A DNA stretch of 64,000 bases from Amycolatopsis sp. EV170708-02-1 (GTDB lineage Bacteria > Actinomycetota > Actinomycetes > Mycobacteriales > Pseudonocardiaceae): positions 2,232,001-2,296,000 of the forward strand of contig NZ_CP092497.1 of the NCBI RefSeq assembly GCF_022479115.1, read 5' to 3'. Position 1 is the stretch's first letter. Each line of letters opens with the position of its first letter. The position numbers and the translations under genes are program-made. The notes below the pieces were generated by a model. That model saw only the letters and a list, made by a program, of their open reading frames with translations. It was not told the origin of the DNA and searched no databases. Of this stretch, positions 1-8,301 are shown one piece after another.

Positions 1-629
1 TCGACTCGTGGCTGACCACCCATCTGGAGAAGCTGCGGGCGAATCCCGGCGACAACCTGCTCAGCAAGCTGATCGCCGCGCGCGAGGACGGCGTGGGCCT
101 GACCGAGCGGGAACTCAAGGCCACCGCGGGGCTGGTGCTGGCCGCCGGCTTCGAAACGACCGTCAACCTCCTCGGCAACGGCATCGCCCTGCTCACCCGG
201 AATCCGGGCGAACTCGCGAAACTGCGGGCGGATCCAGGCCTGTGGAGCAACGCCGTCGACGAGATCCTCCGCTACGACCCGCCGGTCCTGCTCACCGGCA
301 GGCTGGCCGCCCGGGACACCGAGATCGGCGGGAGCCCCATCGCCCGCGGCGCGATCGTCAGCACCGTGCTCGCGGGCGCCAACCGGGACCCGGAGATCTT
401 CGACGACCCGGCCGCCTTCGACGTCGGACGGGCGAACGCGCGGGATCACGTGTCGTTCGGCGCCGGGCGGCACTACTGCCTCGGTGCCTCGCTGGCGAGG
501 ATGGAGGGCGAGATCGGGCTGCGGTCGATCTTCGAGCGCTTCCCCGGCCTGCGGCTGCTGAGTGGCGCCCGGCGGCGGGAGACCCGGATCCTGCGCGGCT
601 TCGAAACGCTTCCGGCCGCGCTCATCTGA
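1..629 (+). CDS. Cytochrome P450, C-terminal part (cut by window edge)
   Basis: Reading frame begins at base 3 and lacks the start, which lies left of the window; about 208 residues remain. Three P450 hallmarks are visible in order: the I-helix oxygen-binding motif AGFETT, an ExxR-type EILR on the K helix, and the heme-binding loop FGAGRHYCLG, whose Cys codon is at 477-479. The protein ends shortly after the last helix, as in class I soluble bacterial P450s, which hydroxylate small molecules using ferredoxin electrons. No ferredoxin gene is visible here. The stop is followed two bases later by a strong hairpin (631-674). Family certain; substrate unknown. Confidence 0.95.
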   Translation, partial: DSWLTTHLEKLRANPGDNLLSKLIAAREDGVGLTERELKATAGLVLAAGFETTVNLLGNGIALLTRNPGELAKLRADPGLWSNAVDEILRYDPPVLLTGRLAARDTEIGGSPIARGAIVSTVLAGANRDPEIFDDPAAFDVGRANARDHVSFGAGRHYCLGASLARMEGEIGLRSIFERFPGLRLLSGARRRETRILRGFETLPAALI

Positions 630-630
630 C

Positions 631-674
631 TCGTGAGTGGTAAAGACGGTTCTAACCGTCCTTGCCACTCACGA
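631..674. terminator. Family A intergenic hairpin
   Basis: Perfect 10-bp outer arms, TCGTGAGTGG at 631-640 and its complement at 665-674, with an inner GACGGT/ACCGTC stem. It starts two bases after the P450 stop. There is no T-run, so intrinsic termination is inferred from position. The same element recurs at 7373, 27093 and 57874, with a variant at 50230. Confidence 0.7.
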
Positions 675-685
675 GAGGTGACCGA

Positions 686-1654
686 ATGTCTTCCGCCGTG
701 CTTTCGGTCCTGGACACCTCCCCCATCGTCGAAGGCTCGACACCGCGCGAGGCCCTGCTCAACACCGTCGACCTCGCGCGGCTCGCCGAAGATCTCGGCT
801 ACCACCGCTACTGGGTTCCCGAGCATCACGGCATGCGCGGTGTCGCCAGTTCCGCGCCCGCGGTCCTCATCGCCCACCTCGCGAACGCCACGCAGCACCT
901 CAGGCTCGGCGCGGGCGGGGTTCTGCTGCCCAACCACCCGCCGCTCGTCGTCGCGGAACAGTTCGGGACGCTGGCCGCCCTGTATCCGGGACGTATCGAC
1001 CTCGGCCTCGGCCGCGCTCCGGGTGGTTCGAAGGCGGCCTCCGCCGCGATTCGTCCACAAAGGACGAAAGACTTCGGCGAGCAGCTGGCGGAACTCCAGC
1101 ATTACCTCGACCCGCCCGAGGACGCCGAGGTGAAGGCGATCCCCGTGCTCGGCGGCAATGTCCCGGCGCTCTGGCTGCTCGGCAGGTCTCCCGACAGCGC
1201 GGCCCTCGCCGCCGGACGCGGACTGAAGTACGCCTTCGCGCATCATCTGGCACCGGACGCGCCGATCAAGGCCGACCTGGTCAGTGTCTCCGTCATCGCG
1301 GCCGAGGACGACGAGCGCGCCGAGTGGCTCGCGGGTTCGACCAGGCTGAAGGTGCTCAGCCGGATCCGCGGCACCCGCATCCGGTTGCCCAGCCCCGAAG
1401 AAGCGGCGGCTTTCCCTTACACCGCCGACGATCGCGCCGAAATAGCGAAACGCTCCGGCGCCGTGCTCACCGGCAGCCCGGACACGCTCGTCCCGAAACT
1501 GCAGCGGATCCTCGACGAGACGGGTTCCGGCGAGATCATGGTGACCACGCCGCTCTACCACCACACCGACCGCCGTCGCTCCTACGAATTGCTCGCCTCG
1601 CTGGCCGGACGCCTCACGGCGTGTTCGAACAGGTCGGCCAGTTCGCGCGCGTAG
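686..1654 (+). CDS. LLM-class flavin-dependent oxidoreductase
   Basis: A 322-residue member of the luciferase-like monooxygenase family (F420- or FMN-dependent TIM barrels). N-terminal signs are LAEDLGYHRYWVPEHH and the GAGGVLLPNHPPLVVAEQFGTL strand-loop block; YPGRIDLGLGRAPG is the usual phosphate-binding region. This matches the MsnO8-type branch, usually 320-350 residues. The ATG at 686 is chosen because GAGAGGTG lies just upstream; a TTG at 662 sits inside the hairpin. The 3' end overlaps the converging TetR gene by 73 bp, so the last residues are unusual. Substrate unknown. Confidence 0.9.
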   Translation: MSSAVLSVLDTSPIVEGSTPREALLNTVDLARLAEDLGYHRYWVPEHHGMRGVASSAPAVLIAHLANATQHLRLGAGGVLLPNHPPLVVAEQFGTLAALYPGRIDLGLGRAPGGSKAASAAIRPQRTKDFGEQLAELQHYLDPPEDAEVKAIPVLGGNVPALWLLGRSPDSAALAAGRGLKYAFAHHLAPDAPIKADLVSVSVIAAEDDERAEWLAGSTRLKVLSRIRGTRIRLPSPEEAAAFPYTADDRAEIAKRSGAVLTGSPDTLVPKLQRILDETGSGEIMVTTPLYHHTDRRRSYELLASLAGRLTACSNRSASSRA

Positions 1655-2226
1655 GCCGCCACATCGGTGTCCGGCCGGGTGATCAGCTCGGCGGGGGCGG
1701 CTTCCATGGCGGCGATCACCGACACGGCCATCACCCGCGGCGAGAATTCCCGCAGCTCCCCCGCCTCCTGCCCTTCACGGAACATGTCCTCCAGTTCGGT
1801 CAGCGTCTTCGCGTTCTGCTGTTCGAACCAGCTCCGCGCGGCCTCGGCATCCCTTGACGCCGAAGCGATCTGGCCGATCGCGATGATCTCCTTCGGCCGC
1901 TCGGCGTAATAGAAGACGAAACCCTCGATCAAGGCACGCAGTGCGGCCGTGTAGCTCTCGGCACCTTCGACCTGCGCGCCCAGCGCCTGCTCCATCGAGG
2001 CGTGCACGGTCAGCATGACCTGCTTCATCAGCTCTTCACGTTTGGCGAAGTGGTACGTGATGAGCCCCGGGCTGATCCCCGCCCGCCGCGCGATCTGCAC
2101 GAAGGACGCCTTCGCGTAACCGATCTCGGCGATGGTCTCGATGGTCGCCGAGACGATCTGCGCGCGCCGGGCCTCTTCGATGAACGACCGCCGCTCCTGG
2201 TCGCCCGGCTCGTTTTCTGGTTGCAT
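1582..2226 (-). CDS. TetR/AcrR family regulator
   Basis: A 214-residue repressor. The N-terminal helix-turn-helix is clear: RRAQIVSATIETIAEIG, then FVQIARRAGISPGLITYHF and the FAKREELMKQV segment that follows it in TetR proteins. The C-terminal half is helical, as expected for a ligand and dimer domain. The gene faces the secreted protein gene at 2266; the 7+2+7 palindrome at 2237-2252 lies between them and is the obvious operator. The gene runs into the end of the flavin oxidoreductase gene, so the two transcripts converge. Ligand unknown. Confidence 0.93.
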   Translation of the reverse strand: MQPENEPGDQERRSFIEEARRAQIVSATIETIAEIGYAKASFVQIARRAGISPGLITYHFAKREELMKQVMLTVHASMEQALGAQVEGAESYTAALRALIEGFVFYYAERPKEIIAIGQIASASRDAEAARSWFEQQNAKTLTELEDMFREGQEAGELREFSPRVMAVSVIAAMEAAPAELITRPDTDVAAYARELADLFEHAVRRPASEASNS

Positions 2227-2236
2227 GAACAGTAGC

Positions 2237-2252
2237 CTAGTTGAGCAACTAG
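2237..2252. promoter_or_regulatory. Perfect palindrome, probable TetR operator
   Basis: CTAGTTG-AG-CAACTAG is an exact inverted repeat 10 bp from the TetR start and 13 bp from the start of the divergent gene at 2266. Position and symmetry suggest the TetR at 1582-2226 represses both itself and the divergent gene. It differs from the YCTAC-N4-GTAGA operators further right. Confidence 0.7.
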
Positions 2253-2265
2253 CGAGGGGAAAATC

Positions 2266-3372
2266 ATGATCAGTCGCAAGACGTTCTTGAAATCCGTCGC
2301 GGGAGCGGTGGCGGTCACGGGTCTCGGCGGGGGCATGGCCGAGGCGGCGGGCAGGACTCGACGGCTACGCGGCGGGGTCGCCTACGACACCGGGGTCCTG
2401 CACGCCGCGGGCGATCCGCTGAGCCGGGTGCGCTGGAGCAGAGGACAGCTGGAGCGCGAGATCCGCGTGATCGCCGACGAGCTGCGCTGCCCGTCGATCA
2501 CCGCGTTCGGCACCGACATCGGCAGGCTCACCGAGACGACGTCCGCGGCGCTGCGCCGCGGAATGGAGGTGTACGTACAGCCCCGGCTGTACGACCATCC
2601 CCAGGATCAGGTCCTCGAGCACCTGGCCGAGTCCGCCCGGCAGGCCGAGCGCCTTCGCCACGGCGACGACGTCAAATTCGTCGCCGGCTGCGAGCATCTC
2701 CTCTTCACCCCCGGCATCGTGCCCGGGGAGACCTACCTGGAGCGGATCGCGAACATGGCCACGATCCCACCGGACGAATGGCCGAAGATCATGGAGCGGC
2801 TGGCCGGTTTCCTCGCGCGGGCGGCCGACGTGGCGCGCCGGAACTTCCGAGGCCGGATCACCTACGCCTCGATCGGCGGGGCGGAGCCGGTCGATTGGAA
2901 CCTCTTCGACATCGTCGGAATCGACTACTACCCCTACTTCGCCACCGACGCGGAGTACACAAAGGACCTCGCCCAGTACCGGAAATGGAACAAACCGGTG
3001 GTGGTACTGGAGTTCGGCTCGTGCACCTTCACCGGCGCGGCGCAGGCGGGCGGGATGGGCTGGGACATCGTCGACTACGAGCAGGTCCCGCCGAGGATCG
3101 AACCGGGCCACGTGCGGGACGAGGGCGAACAGGCAGGCCACCTCGCCCGCCTGCTGCGCGTGTTCGGCACCGCGGGGATCCGAGGCGCGCACGTGTACAC
3201 GTTCATCGCGCCGAACCTGCCGCATCATCCGGCCCGGCCGGAGTTCGATCTCGACATGGCGTCCTACGCCTTGGTGAAGACCTTGCGCGAGCGGCACGAG
3301 GACGAGAATTCGCCGTACCGGTTCGAGCGCAAGCTGTCCTTCGAAGCGCTCGCCCGGCACAACCGCGGGTAA
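2266..3372 (+). CDS. Secreted TIM-barrel (glycosidase-like) protein
   Basis: A 368-residue protein with an N-terminal export signal: SRKTFLK followed by a hydrophobic Ala/Gly/Val stretch and AEAA, resembling a Tat signal with RK in place of RR. The mature part has glycosidase TIM-barrel features: FDIVGIDYYPYF, then a strand KPVVVLEFGSCTF whose Glu is in the position of a catalytic acid, and a late GAHVYTFI strand. Relatives in databases are often labelled 'abortive infection protein', which I know as a common name without support here. ATG at 2266 follows GCGAGGGG. It is divergent from the TetR gene and probably under its control. Confidence 0.7.
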   Translation: MISRKTFLKSVAGAVAVTGLGGGMAEAAGRTRRLRGGVAYDTGVLHAAGDPLSRVRWSRGQLEREIRVIADELRCPSITAFGTDIGRLTETTSAALRRGMEVYVQPRLYDHPQDQVLEHLAESARQAERLRHGDDVKFVAGCEHLLFTPGIVPGETYLERIANMATIPPDEWPKIMERLAGFLARAADVARRNFRGRITYASIGGAEPVDWNLFDIVGIDYYPYFATDAEYTKDLAQYRKWNKPVVVLEFGSCTFTGAAQAGGMGWDIVDYEQVPPRIEPGHVRDEGEQAGHLARLLRVFGTAGIRGAHVYTFIAPNLPHHPARPEFDLDMASYALVKTLRERHEDENSPYRFERKLSFEALARHNRG

Positions 3373-3424
3373 GCGGGCATTTTTACCGAACCGGCGACGG
3401 AAACCGGCCAGTAACCTCACGCCG

Positions 3425-3907
3425 GTGAAGACGGACCGCGAAGGCAAGGAAGCTCCGGAGCTGCCCGCCTTCACCGTCATCGGCTGCCTTTTGGGCTTCT
3501 TCATGACGGTGCTGGTGCTGATCGGCCCGGCCCTGCTCTGGATCAGCACCCGTTTCGACCCCGGCGACGACGACCGCCTGGTCGTCGTCGCCATGGGCGC
3601 CGTGTTCACGCTCGGCGGCGTCGGCACCGTCGCCTCCCACCTCTGGCAGAACGCCATGGCCAGGGAGGCCCATCGCGGACTCGACCGGAAAGGTGTCCGC
3701 GCGACCGCCGAAGTCGTTTCCAGCAAGCGGATCTGGGTCGGCGAGCTGAGCACGCCCGCCGACGACGTCGACCTCGTCGTCACCGGCCCCGGCGTGGCCC
3801 CGTTCAGCGCGCGAGTGCTCACCGAGGACGTCGGCCGCTATGAAACGGGCACGGTGGTCCCCGTCGACGTGGACCCGGGAACCCTCCTGTTCCGCCTCGC
3901 CGACTGA
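3425..3907 (+). CDS. Small membrane protein, DUF3592-like
   Basis: A 160-residue protein with two predicted transmembrane segments (about residues 16-38 and 52-70), then a soluble domain. The DRKGVRATAEVVSSKRIW block and the PVDVDPGTLLF ending resemble DUF3592-type proteins, in which a short beta domain follows two helices. GTG start at 3425; no strong ribosome-binding site is seen. It stands alone between the secreted protein and the AraC gene. Function unknown. Confidence 0.75.
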   Translation: MKTDREGKEAPELPAFTVIGCLLGFFMTVLVLIGPALLWISTRFDPGDDDRLVVVAMGAVFTLGGVGTVASHLWQNAMAREAHRGLDRKGVRATAEVVSSKRIWVGELSTPADDVDLVVTGPGVAPFSARVLTEDVGRYETGTVVPVDVDPGTLLFRLAD

Positions 3908-3933
3908 CCTCGCCGCGATCATTGCCCGGCAGC

Positions 3934-3952
3934 ATCGTATCGCTTATCGTAT
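3934..3952 (+). promoter_or_regulatory. Direct repeat upstream of AraC gene
   Basis: ATCGTAT occurs at 3934-3940 and 3946-3952 in an AT-rich patch immediately upstream of the AraC-type gene. Spaced direct repeats are typical of AraC-family binding sites. The repeat could be the promoter, an autoregulatory site or both; this is inference from position. Confidence 0.35.
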
Positions 3953-3988
3953 ATGAAATTCACCCCCCGATGCTGCGAGGTGACCCCC

Positions 3989-4969
3989 GTGACCACCGCC
4001 ACCGCCGACCCGACCACCACCACGGTCGCGCGAGATTTCACCGATTTCCGCACGGTGGTGTCACAATCCTTCGTGCCGCTGCACGTGACCAGCGAGCACC
4101 GGGACCACTTCCGCGGCCGCATCCGCTCGTGCGGAGCCGACGAGGTGCAGCTGACCGAGGTGACCGCGTCGGCGCACGTGGTCGAGCGCACCCCCGAGCT
4201 CATCGCCAGGGCGGACAGGCATTACTACAAGCTGAGCCTGATCCTGTCCGGCACCGGCCTGCTCGTGCAGGACAACCGCGAGGCGATGCTGCGTCCCGGC
4301 GACGTGGCGTTGTACGACACGCACCGGCCGTACACCCTGGCGTTCGAAGAGGATTTCCGCACGCTCGTGGTGATGTTCCCGCAGCGGCTCATCGATCTCC
4401 CCCGCGACCTGGTCGGCCAGCTGACCGCGGTGCCGATGTCGGGCAAGCGGGGCATGGGCAACGTGGTGGTGCCCTTCCTCGCGCAGCTCGGCAGCAACCT
4501 CGATCAGCTCGGCGGGCCGGCGGGCGTCCGGCTCGCGCACACCGCGGTCGATCTGCTCGCCACCCTGTTCGCCAGCGAGCTCGACCTCGCCCGCGCGACG
4601 GCCGGGCCGCATCACGAACTGATGCGCCGGGTCCTCGCCTACATCGACGCGAACCTCTCCTCCACCGACCTGGGACCGGCGCAGATCGCCGCCGAGCACT
4701 ACATCTCCACCCGGCATCTGCACGGCCTCTTCCATGAGCAGGGCACCACCGTCTCGGGCTGGATCCGCACCCGGCGGCTCGAACACTGCCGCCGTGAATT
4801 GCTCGACCCCGTGCACACTTCGCGGCCCGTCGCGGCCATCGCGGCGAAGTGGGGTTTCGTCGACGCGCCGCATTTCAGCCGGGTGTTCAAGACGGAATTC
4901 GGCTGCTCGCCGAGCGAACTGCGGCGCGGCTTGACCGTGAGCGATCGGTTGTTGCCGCCCAGCGCGTGA
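3989..4969 (+). CDS. AraC-family transcriptional activator
   Basis: About 326 residues. The N-terminal half resembles the AraC-binding-like cupin domain (YYKLSLILSGTGLLVQDN..., LRPGDVALYDTHRPY). The C-terminal 100 residues hold the double helix-turn-helix, with GPAQIAAEHYISTRHLHGLF and the AAKWGFVDAPHFSRVFKTEFGCSPSELR signature. GTG at 3989 is preferred since GCGAGG lies 8 bases upstream; an ATG at 3953 in the same frame lacks a site. It precedes the MoaF gene by 40 bp and probably activates the MoaF-NTF2-ABC importer operon. Confidence 0.92.
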   Translation: MTTATADPTTTTVARDFTDFRTVVSQSFVPLHVTSEHRDHFRGRIRSCGADEVQLTEVTASAHVVERTPELIARADRHYYKLSLILSGTGLLVQDNREAMLRPGDVALYDTHRPYTLAFEEDFRTLVVMFPQRLIDLPRDLVGQLTAVPMSGKRGMGNVVVPFLAQLGSNLDQLGGPAGVRLAHTAVDLLATLFASELDLARATAGPHHELMRRVLAYIDANLSSTDLGPAQIAAEHYISTRHLHGLFHEQGTTVSGWIRTRRLEHCRRELLDPVHTSRPVAAIAAKWGFVDAPHFSRVFKTEFGCSPSELRRGLTVSDRLLPPSA

Positions 4970-5009
4970 CAGCTGGCCCTTCCCGGGCGGTCGCCCCGAC
5001 GATGACCGC

Positions 5010-5777
5010 ATGCCCGAAGCACCCGAGGAACAGTGGCGTACCTATGACGAGTTCGCCGCCGGAATAGCCACCTACCGCCTGCCGAACGCGGACCTGTCGG
5101 GACGCGAGCTCACCGTCACCCTCGACGACGGGACGACGCTCGCGCTGCGGTTCGAAAACGCTGAAACCGTCACCTGCAACGGCATCGAGGATCCGTACGA
5201 CGCGGTCGCCGTCCGGGAAGACGTCTTCTTCGTCAATCTCCCACACACCAGCGTCGAAGGGGAAGCGCTCACCGTCGTCTTCTCCACGACGACGCATCGC
5301 GCGCTCGCCGTGCGTTCGGTCATCGGCGCCGAGGACGTCGAAGGCGTTCCCCGGGTCTCCCAGACGTTCTGGTCCGGCACGACCGACGCGGGCACGCCGA
5401 CCGGCGAGGTCCCCGGCCCGTCGCGCGACCTGATCGGCAAGCGCAACATCTACCGCTACAGCCCGGAACACCTCTACGAGCACGTGTACGTGTCTTCGCA
5501 ACGCTATGCCTGGCAATGCCTCGAAGGCGTGCAGCGTGGCCACGGGGACATGGACCTGTCGACGGTGTGGAAGTTCCAGGACGGGCTGTACCTGTTCTGC
5601 TTCCGCGAATTCCGCATCGCCGTGGCCAGTGTGTGGCTGCACGACCTCGGCTACGCGCTGAAGACCACCGGCGTCTTCCTCGGCCTGACCGGCGACGGCC
5701 GGTCGGAGCACTCCCGCGCGGGCGGGCACATCTACCCACTCGGCGCCGTCGCCTACCCCGACGCCCAACCGGTTTAA
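5010..5777 (+). CDS. moaF: MoaF-family protein (copy 1)
   Basis: A 255-residue protein with two similar lipocalin-like halves. The diagnostic block is YRYSPEHLYEHVYVSS followed by Y-x-W-Q-C-L-E-G, shared almost exactly with the second copy at 15694. Databases call the family 'molybdenum cofactor biosynthesis protein F', but the name probably comes from the monoamine (moa) regulon of Klebsiella, and no cofactor genes occur here. A carrier or small-molecule-binding role is plausible. The TAA stop overlaps the ribosome-binding site of the next gene, so the two are translated together. Confidence 0.85.
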   Translation: MPEAPEEQWRTYDEFAAGIATYRLPNADLSGRELTVTLDDGTTLALRFENAETVTCNGIEDPYDAVAVREDVFFVNLPHTSVEGEALTVVFSTTTHRALAVRSVIGAEDVEGVPRVSQTFWSGTTDAGTPTGEVPGPSRDLIGKRNIYRYSPEHLYEHVYVSSQRYAWQCLEGVQRGHGDMDLSTVWKFQDGLYLFCFREFRIAVASVWLHDLGYALKTTGVFLGLTGDGRSEHSRAGGHIYPLGAVAYPDAQPV

Positions 5778-5786
5778 GGAGTGTCA

Positions 5787-6179
5787 GTGTCCAATCTCGA
5801 CATCATCGCCGCGCATTACGCCGCGAGCGACCGGGGCGATCTGGCGGGCATGCTGGCCCCGCTCGGTCCCGACACCACCTGGACGGAGGCGGCCGGTTTC
5901 CCTTACGCCGGCACGTACACCGGTCCGGAAGAGGTGCGGGACAACGTCTTCGGCGCCATCGCGAAGGACTGGGAGGGCTACACCTTCACCCTCGGCGACC
6001 TTCTCGACGCCGGTGACACGGTGATCGGGCTCGGGACCTACCAGGCCAAGCACCGCGAGACCGGCCGCTCCTTCACCGCCCGCGTCGCGCACGTGTGGAG
6101 GTTCGACGGCGGCAAGGTGACCTCGTTCGAGCAGATCGTCGACTCGGTGCCCGTGGTCGAAGCCATGGAGAACCGGTGA
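5787..6179 (+). CDS. NTF2-like / SnoaL-type protein
   Basis: A 130-residue single-domain protein with the NTF2-like pattern: an N-terminal helix (NLDIIAAHYAASDRGDLAGMLAPL), then WTEAAGFPYAGTYTGPEEV and a curved sheet ending in HVWRFDGGKVTSFEQIVDS. The family includes isomerases, hydratases and ligand-binding proteins, so the reaction cannot be named. GTG at 5787 is chosen because AAGGA at 5776-5780 is spaced 6 bases from it; GTG at 5781 is too close. The stop overlaps the next start (GTGA), tying it to the importer genes. Confidence 0.85.
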   Translation: MSNLDIIAAHYAASDRGDLAGMLAPLGPDTTWTEAAGFPYAGTYTGPEEVRDNVFGAIAKDWEGYTFTLGDLLDAGDTVIGLGTYQAKHRETGRSFTARVAHVWRFDGGKVTSFEQIVDSVPVVEAMENR

Positions 6180-7354
6180 AACCCGCGCGGCGCCTCGTCG
6201 CCCTCGCCTCGGCCGTCCTGCTCGCGACGGCCGGGTGCGCCGGATCCGACAGCGGTGCGAGCGGGCCGATCGTGGTCGGCTCGGTCAACGCGCTGAGCGG
6301 CGCGGCGACCTTCCCCGAGGCCTCGCAGGCGGCCAAGGCGGTCTTCGACGCGGCCAACGCGAGCGGCGGCGTGAACGGCAGGCAGATCCAGTACAAGGCC
6401 CTCGACGACAAGGGCGACCCGGCGGCCGCGGCCGCCGCGGCCCGTGAGGTCGTCGGGCGCGACGAGGCGGTGGCGCTCGTCGGCTCGTCCAGCCTCATCG
6501 AATGCGAGATCAACAACAAGTACTACGAGCAGCAGAAGATCCTGTCCATGCAGGGCATCGGCGTGGACCCGGCCTGTTTCTCCAGCCCGAACATCGCCCC
6601 GGTCAACGTCGGGCCGTACCACGACATGACGCTGACCCTGCTCTACGGCTCGGAAACGCTGAAGCTGAACGACATCTGCGCGCTGCTGGAGATCGCGGGC
6701 AACACGCTGCCGTCGTACCAGGCGGCGATCGACGAGTGGACGGCCATCACCGGCAAGAAGCTCAAGTATCTCGACGCGACCGTGCCCTACGGCGGCTCCG
6801 ACTACACCTCCTACATTGTCAAAGCGCGCAACGCGGGCTGCAAGGCGATCACGGTGAACCCGGTCGAGCCGGATTCCATCGGGCAGCTGAAGGCCGCCGC
6901 GGCGCAGGGCTGGAACGACGTCACGTGGCTGCTGCTCACCAGCGTCTACAGCGAGAACTACGCCAAGGCCATCACCAACGCCGGCGCCGGGGTGTACGTG
7001 CCCGCCGAGTTCTACCCGTTCACCGACGCGACCAGCCCGCAGAACAAGGACTGGCGTGAGCTGATGACCAAGAACAACATCCCGCTGACCTCGTTCAGCC
7101 AAGGCGGTTACCTGGCGGCGAAGTACTTCCTCGACGTCGTTCGCGGCATCCAGGGCGACATCACGCGCGAATCGGTGACCAAGGCGCTGCGCGAGATGAA
7201 GCCGATCACCGATCCGATGGTCGGCACGCCGTACGTGTTCGGCCCTGGCCAGACGCACCACGACAACACCGCGGGCTGGCCGATCAAGCTCGCCTCCGGC
7301 TCCAACAAATGGGAGCTCGTCGCGAACGACTGGCTGCGGATTCCGAAGAAGTAA
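6176..7354 (+). CDS. ABC importer substrate-binding lipoprotein, Liv/amide type
   Basis: A 392-residue type I periplasmic-binding-fold protein. It starts with a lipoprotein signal: basic VKPARR, a hydrophobic stretch, and lipobox LLATAGC. The mature part has the branched-chain amino acid/amide-binding pattern: GPIVVGSVNALSGAA, DDKGDPAAAAAAAREVV, ALVGSSS, and LAAKYFLDVVRGI. Start GTG overlaps the upstream stop by 4 bp. It is followed by a hairpin and then two permease/ATPase genes, completing an importer. Given the amine oxidase and amidohydrolases nearby, an amine or amide substrate is possible but unproven. Confidence 0.93.
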   Translation: MKPARRLVALASAVLLATAGCAGSDSGASGPIVVGSVNALSGAATFPEASQAAKAVFDAANASGGVNGRQIQYKALDDKGDPAAAAAAAREVVGRDEAVALVGSSSLIECEINNKYYEQQKILSMQGIGVDPACFSSPNIAPVNVGPYHDMTLTLLYGSETLKLNDICALLEIAGNTLPSYQAAIDEWTAITGKKLKYLDATVPYGGSDYTSYIVKARNAGCKAITVNPVEPDSIGQLKAAAAQGWNDVTWLLLTSVYSENYAKAITNAGAGVYVPAEFYPFTDATSPQNKDWRELMTKNNIPLTSFSQGGYLAAKYFLDVVRGIQGDITRESVTKALREMKPITDPMVGTPYVFGPGQTHHDNTAGWPIKLASGSNKWELVANDWLRIPKK

Positions 7355-7372
7355 CGGTCGCACTGGCCGGGT

Positions 7373-7418
7373 CTCGTGAGTGGCAAGGGCGGTTCTAACC
7401 GTCCTTACCACTCACGAG
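7373..7418. terminator. Family A hairpin inside the importer operon
   Basis: CTCGTGAGTGG (7373-7383) pairs with 7408-7418, with an inner CGGTT/AACCG stem. It lies between the binding-protein gene and the permease genes. In such operons a hairpin here often allows more binding protein than permease by partial termination or mRNA stabilisation; that role is inferred. Confidence 0.65.
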
Positions 7419-7440
7419 GCCCCTCATACAGGAGGAAACG

Positions 7441-8301
7441 ATGCTGCAGGGAGCGCTGGCCGGCCTGGCCGCCGGCGGACTGTACGCGGTGTTGGCGGTG
7501 TGCCTGACGCTGATGTCGCGCCTGGTGCGGGTGGTGAACTTCGCGCAGTCGGCCACCGGGATGTTCGGCTGCTACGTGGCCGTGTTCCTGTCCGTCCACG
7601 CGGGACTGCCGACGTGGCTGGCCACGGTGGCGGGGATCGTGCTCGGCGGGCTGCTCAGCGCGCTGCTCGGCTGGATCGTGTCCACCTGGCTCGCCGAGGC
7701 GGACACCGGCACCCGCTCGGCGGTCACCGTGGCGGTGCTGCTCCTGCTGATCTCGTTGTCGTTCATCCTGTTCGGCAACAAACCGCAGCCGTTCCACCCG
7801 ATCCTGGACGGTCCGGCGGTCACCGTCGGCGGTGTGGTGATCAGCCAGGTCACCGTGGTCACCGTCGCACTAGCGGTCCTGGTGGCGGTGGCCAGCCGGA
7901 TCGTGCTGAGCCGGACCCCGGCGGGTGTCCAGCTCAGGGCGCTGTCGGAACGCCCGACGACGGCGGAGCTGCTGGGCATCCCGGCGAAACGGCTCAGCGT
8001 CGCGGTCTGGGCGGTCACCGGGGTGGTCAGCACGCTGGTCATCTCGATCGTGGCGCCGTCGCAGTCCAACGACGCGACGTCGCTGGCGATGCTGGTGGTC
8101 CCCGCGGCCGCGGCGGCCCTGCTCGGCGGGTTCCGGCGGCTCGACCTCGCCGTCGCGGGCGGGCTCGGCCTCGGCCTGATCCAGGGCGCGGCCGCGCAGG
8201 TCGACGGCCTTTCGGTGGTGCGGTACTTCCTGCCGTTCGCAGTGATCGTCGCGCTGCTGCTGTGGTCGCAGCGCAAGGAGGTGTGGGATGCGGCTCGCTG
8301 A
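7441..8301 (+). CDS. ABC importer permease, LivH type
   Basis: A 286-residue integral membrane protein with about eight hydrophobic helices. The N-terminus GALAGLAAGGLYAVLAVCLTLM and RVVNFAQSATGMFG is the signature of LivH-family permeases (usually GxxYALxAxGLxLI... NFAxG). The EAA-like coupling loop is seen at GVQLRALSERPTTAELLGIPAKRL. A strong GGAGG lies 8 bases upstream of the ATG. Its end overlaps the next gene by 14 bp. It should pair with the permease half of the following fusion protein. Confidence 0.93.
   Translation: MLQGALAGLAAGGLYAVLAVCLTLMSRLVRVVNFAQSATGMFGCYVAVFLSVHAGLPTWLATVAGIVLGGLLSALLGWIVSTWLAEADTGTRSAVTVAVLLLLISLSFILFGNKPQPFHPILDGPAVTVGGVVISQVTVVTVALAVLVAVASRIVLSRTPAGVQLRALSERPTTAELLGIPAKRLSVAVWAVTGVVSTLVISIVAPSQSNDATSLAMLVVPAAAAALLGGFRRLDLAVAGGLGLGLIQGAAAQVDGLSVVRYFLPFAVIVALLLWSQRKEVWDAAR

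Noticed and set aside
2266..3372. Phage abortive infection function for the gene at 2266.
   Set aside because: The name is common for relatives, but the sequence shows an exported TIM-barrel hydrolase with no defence genes around.
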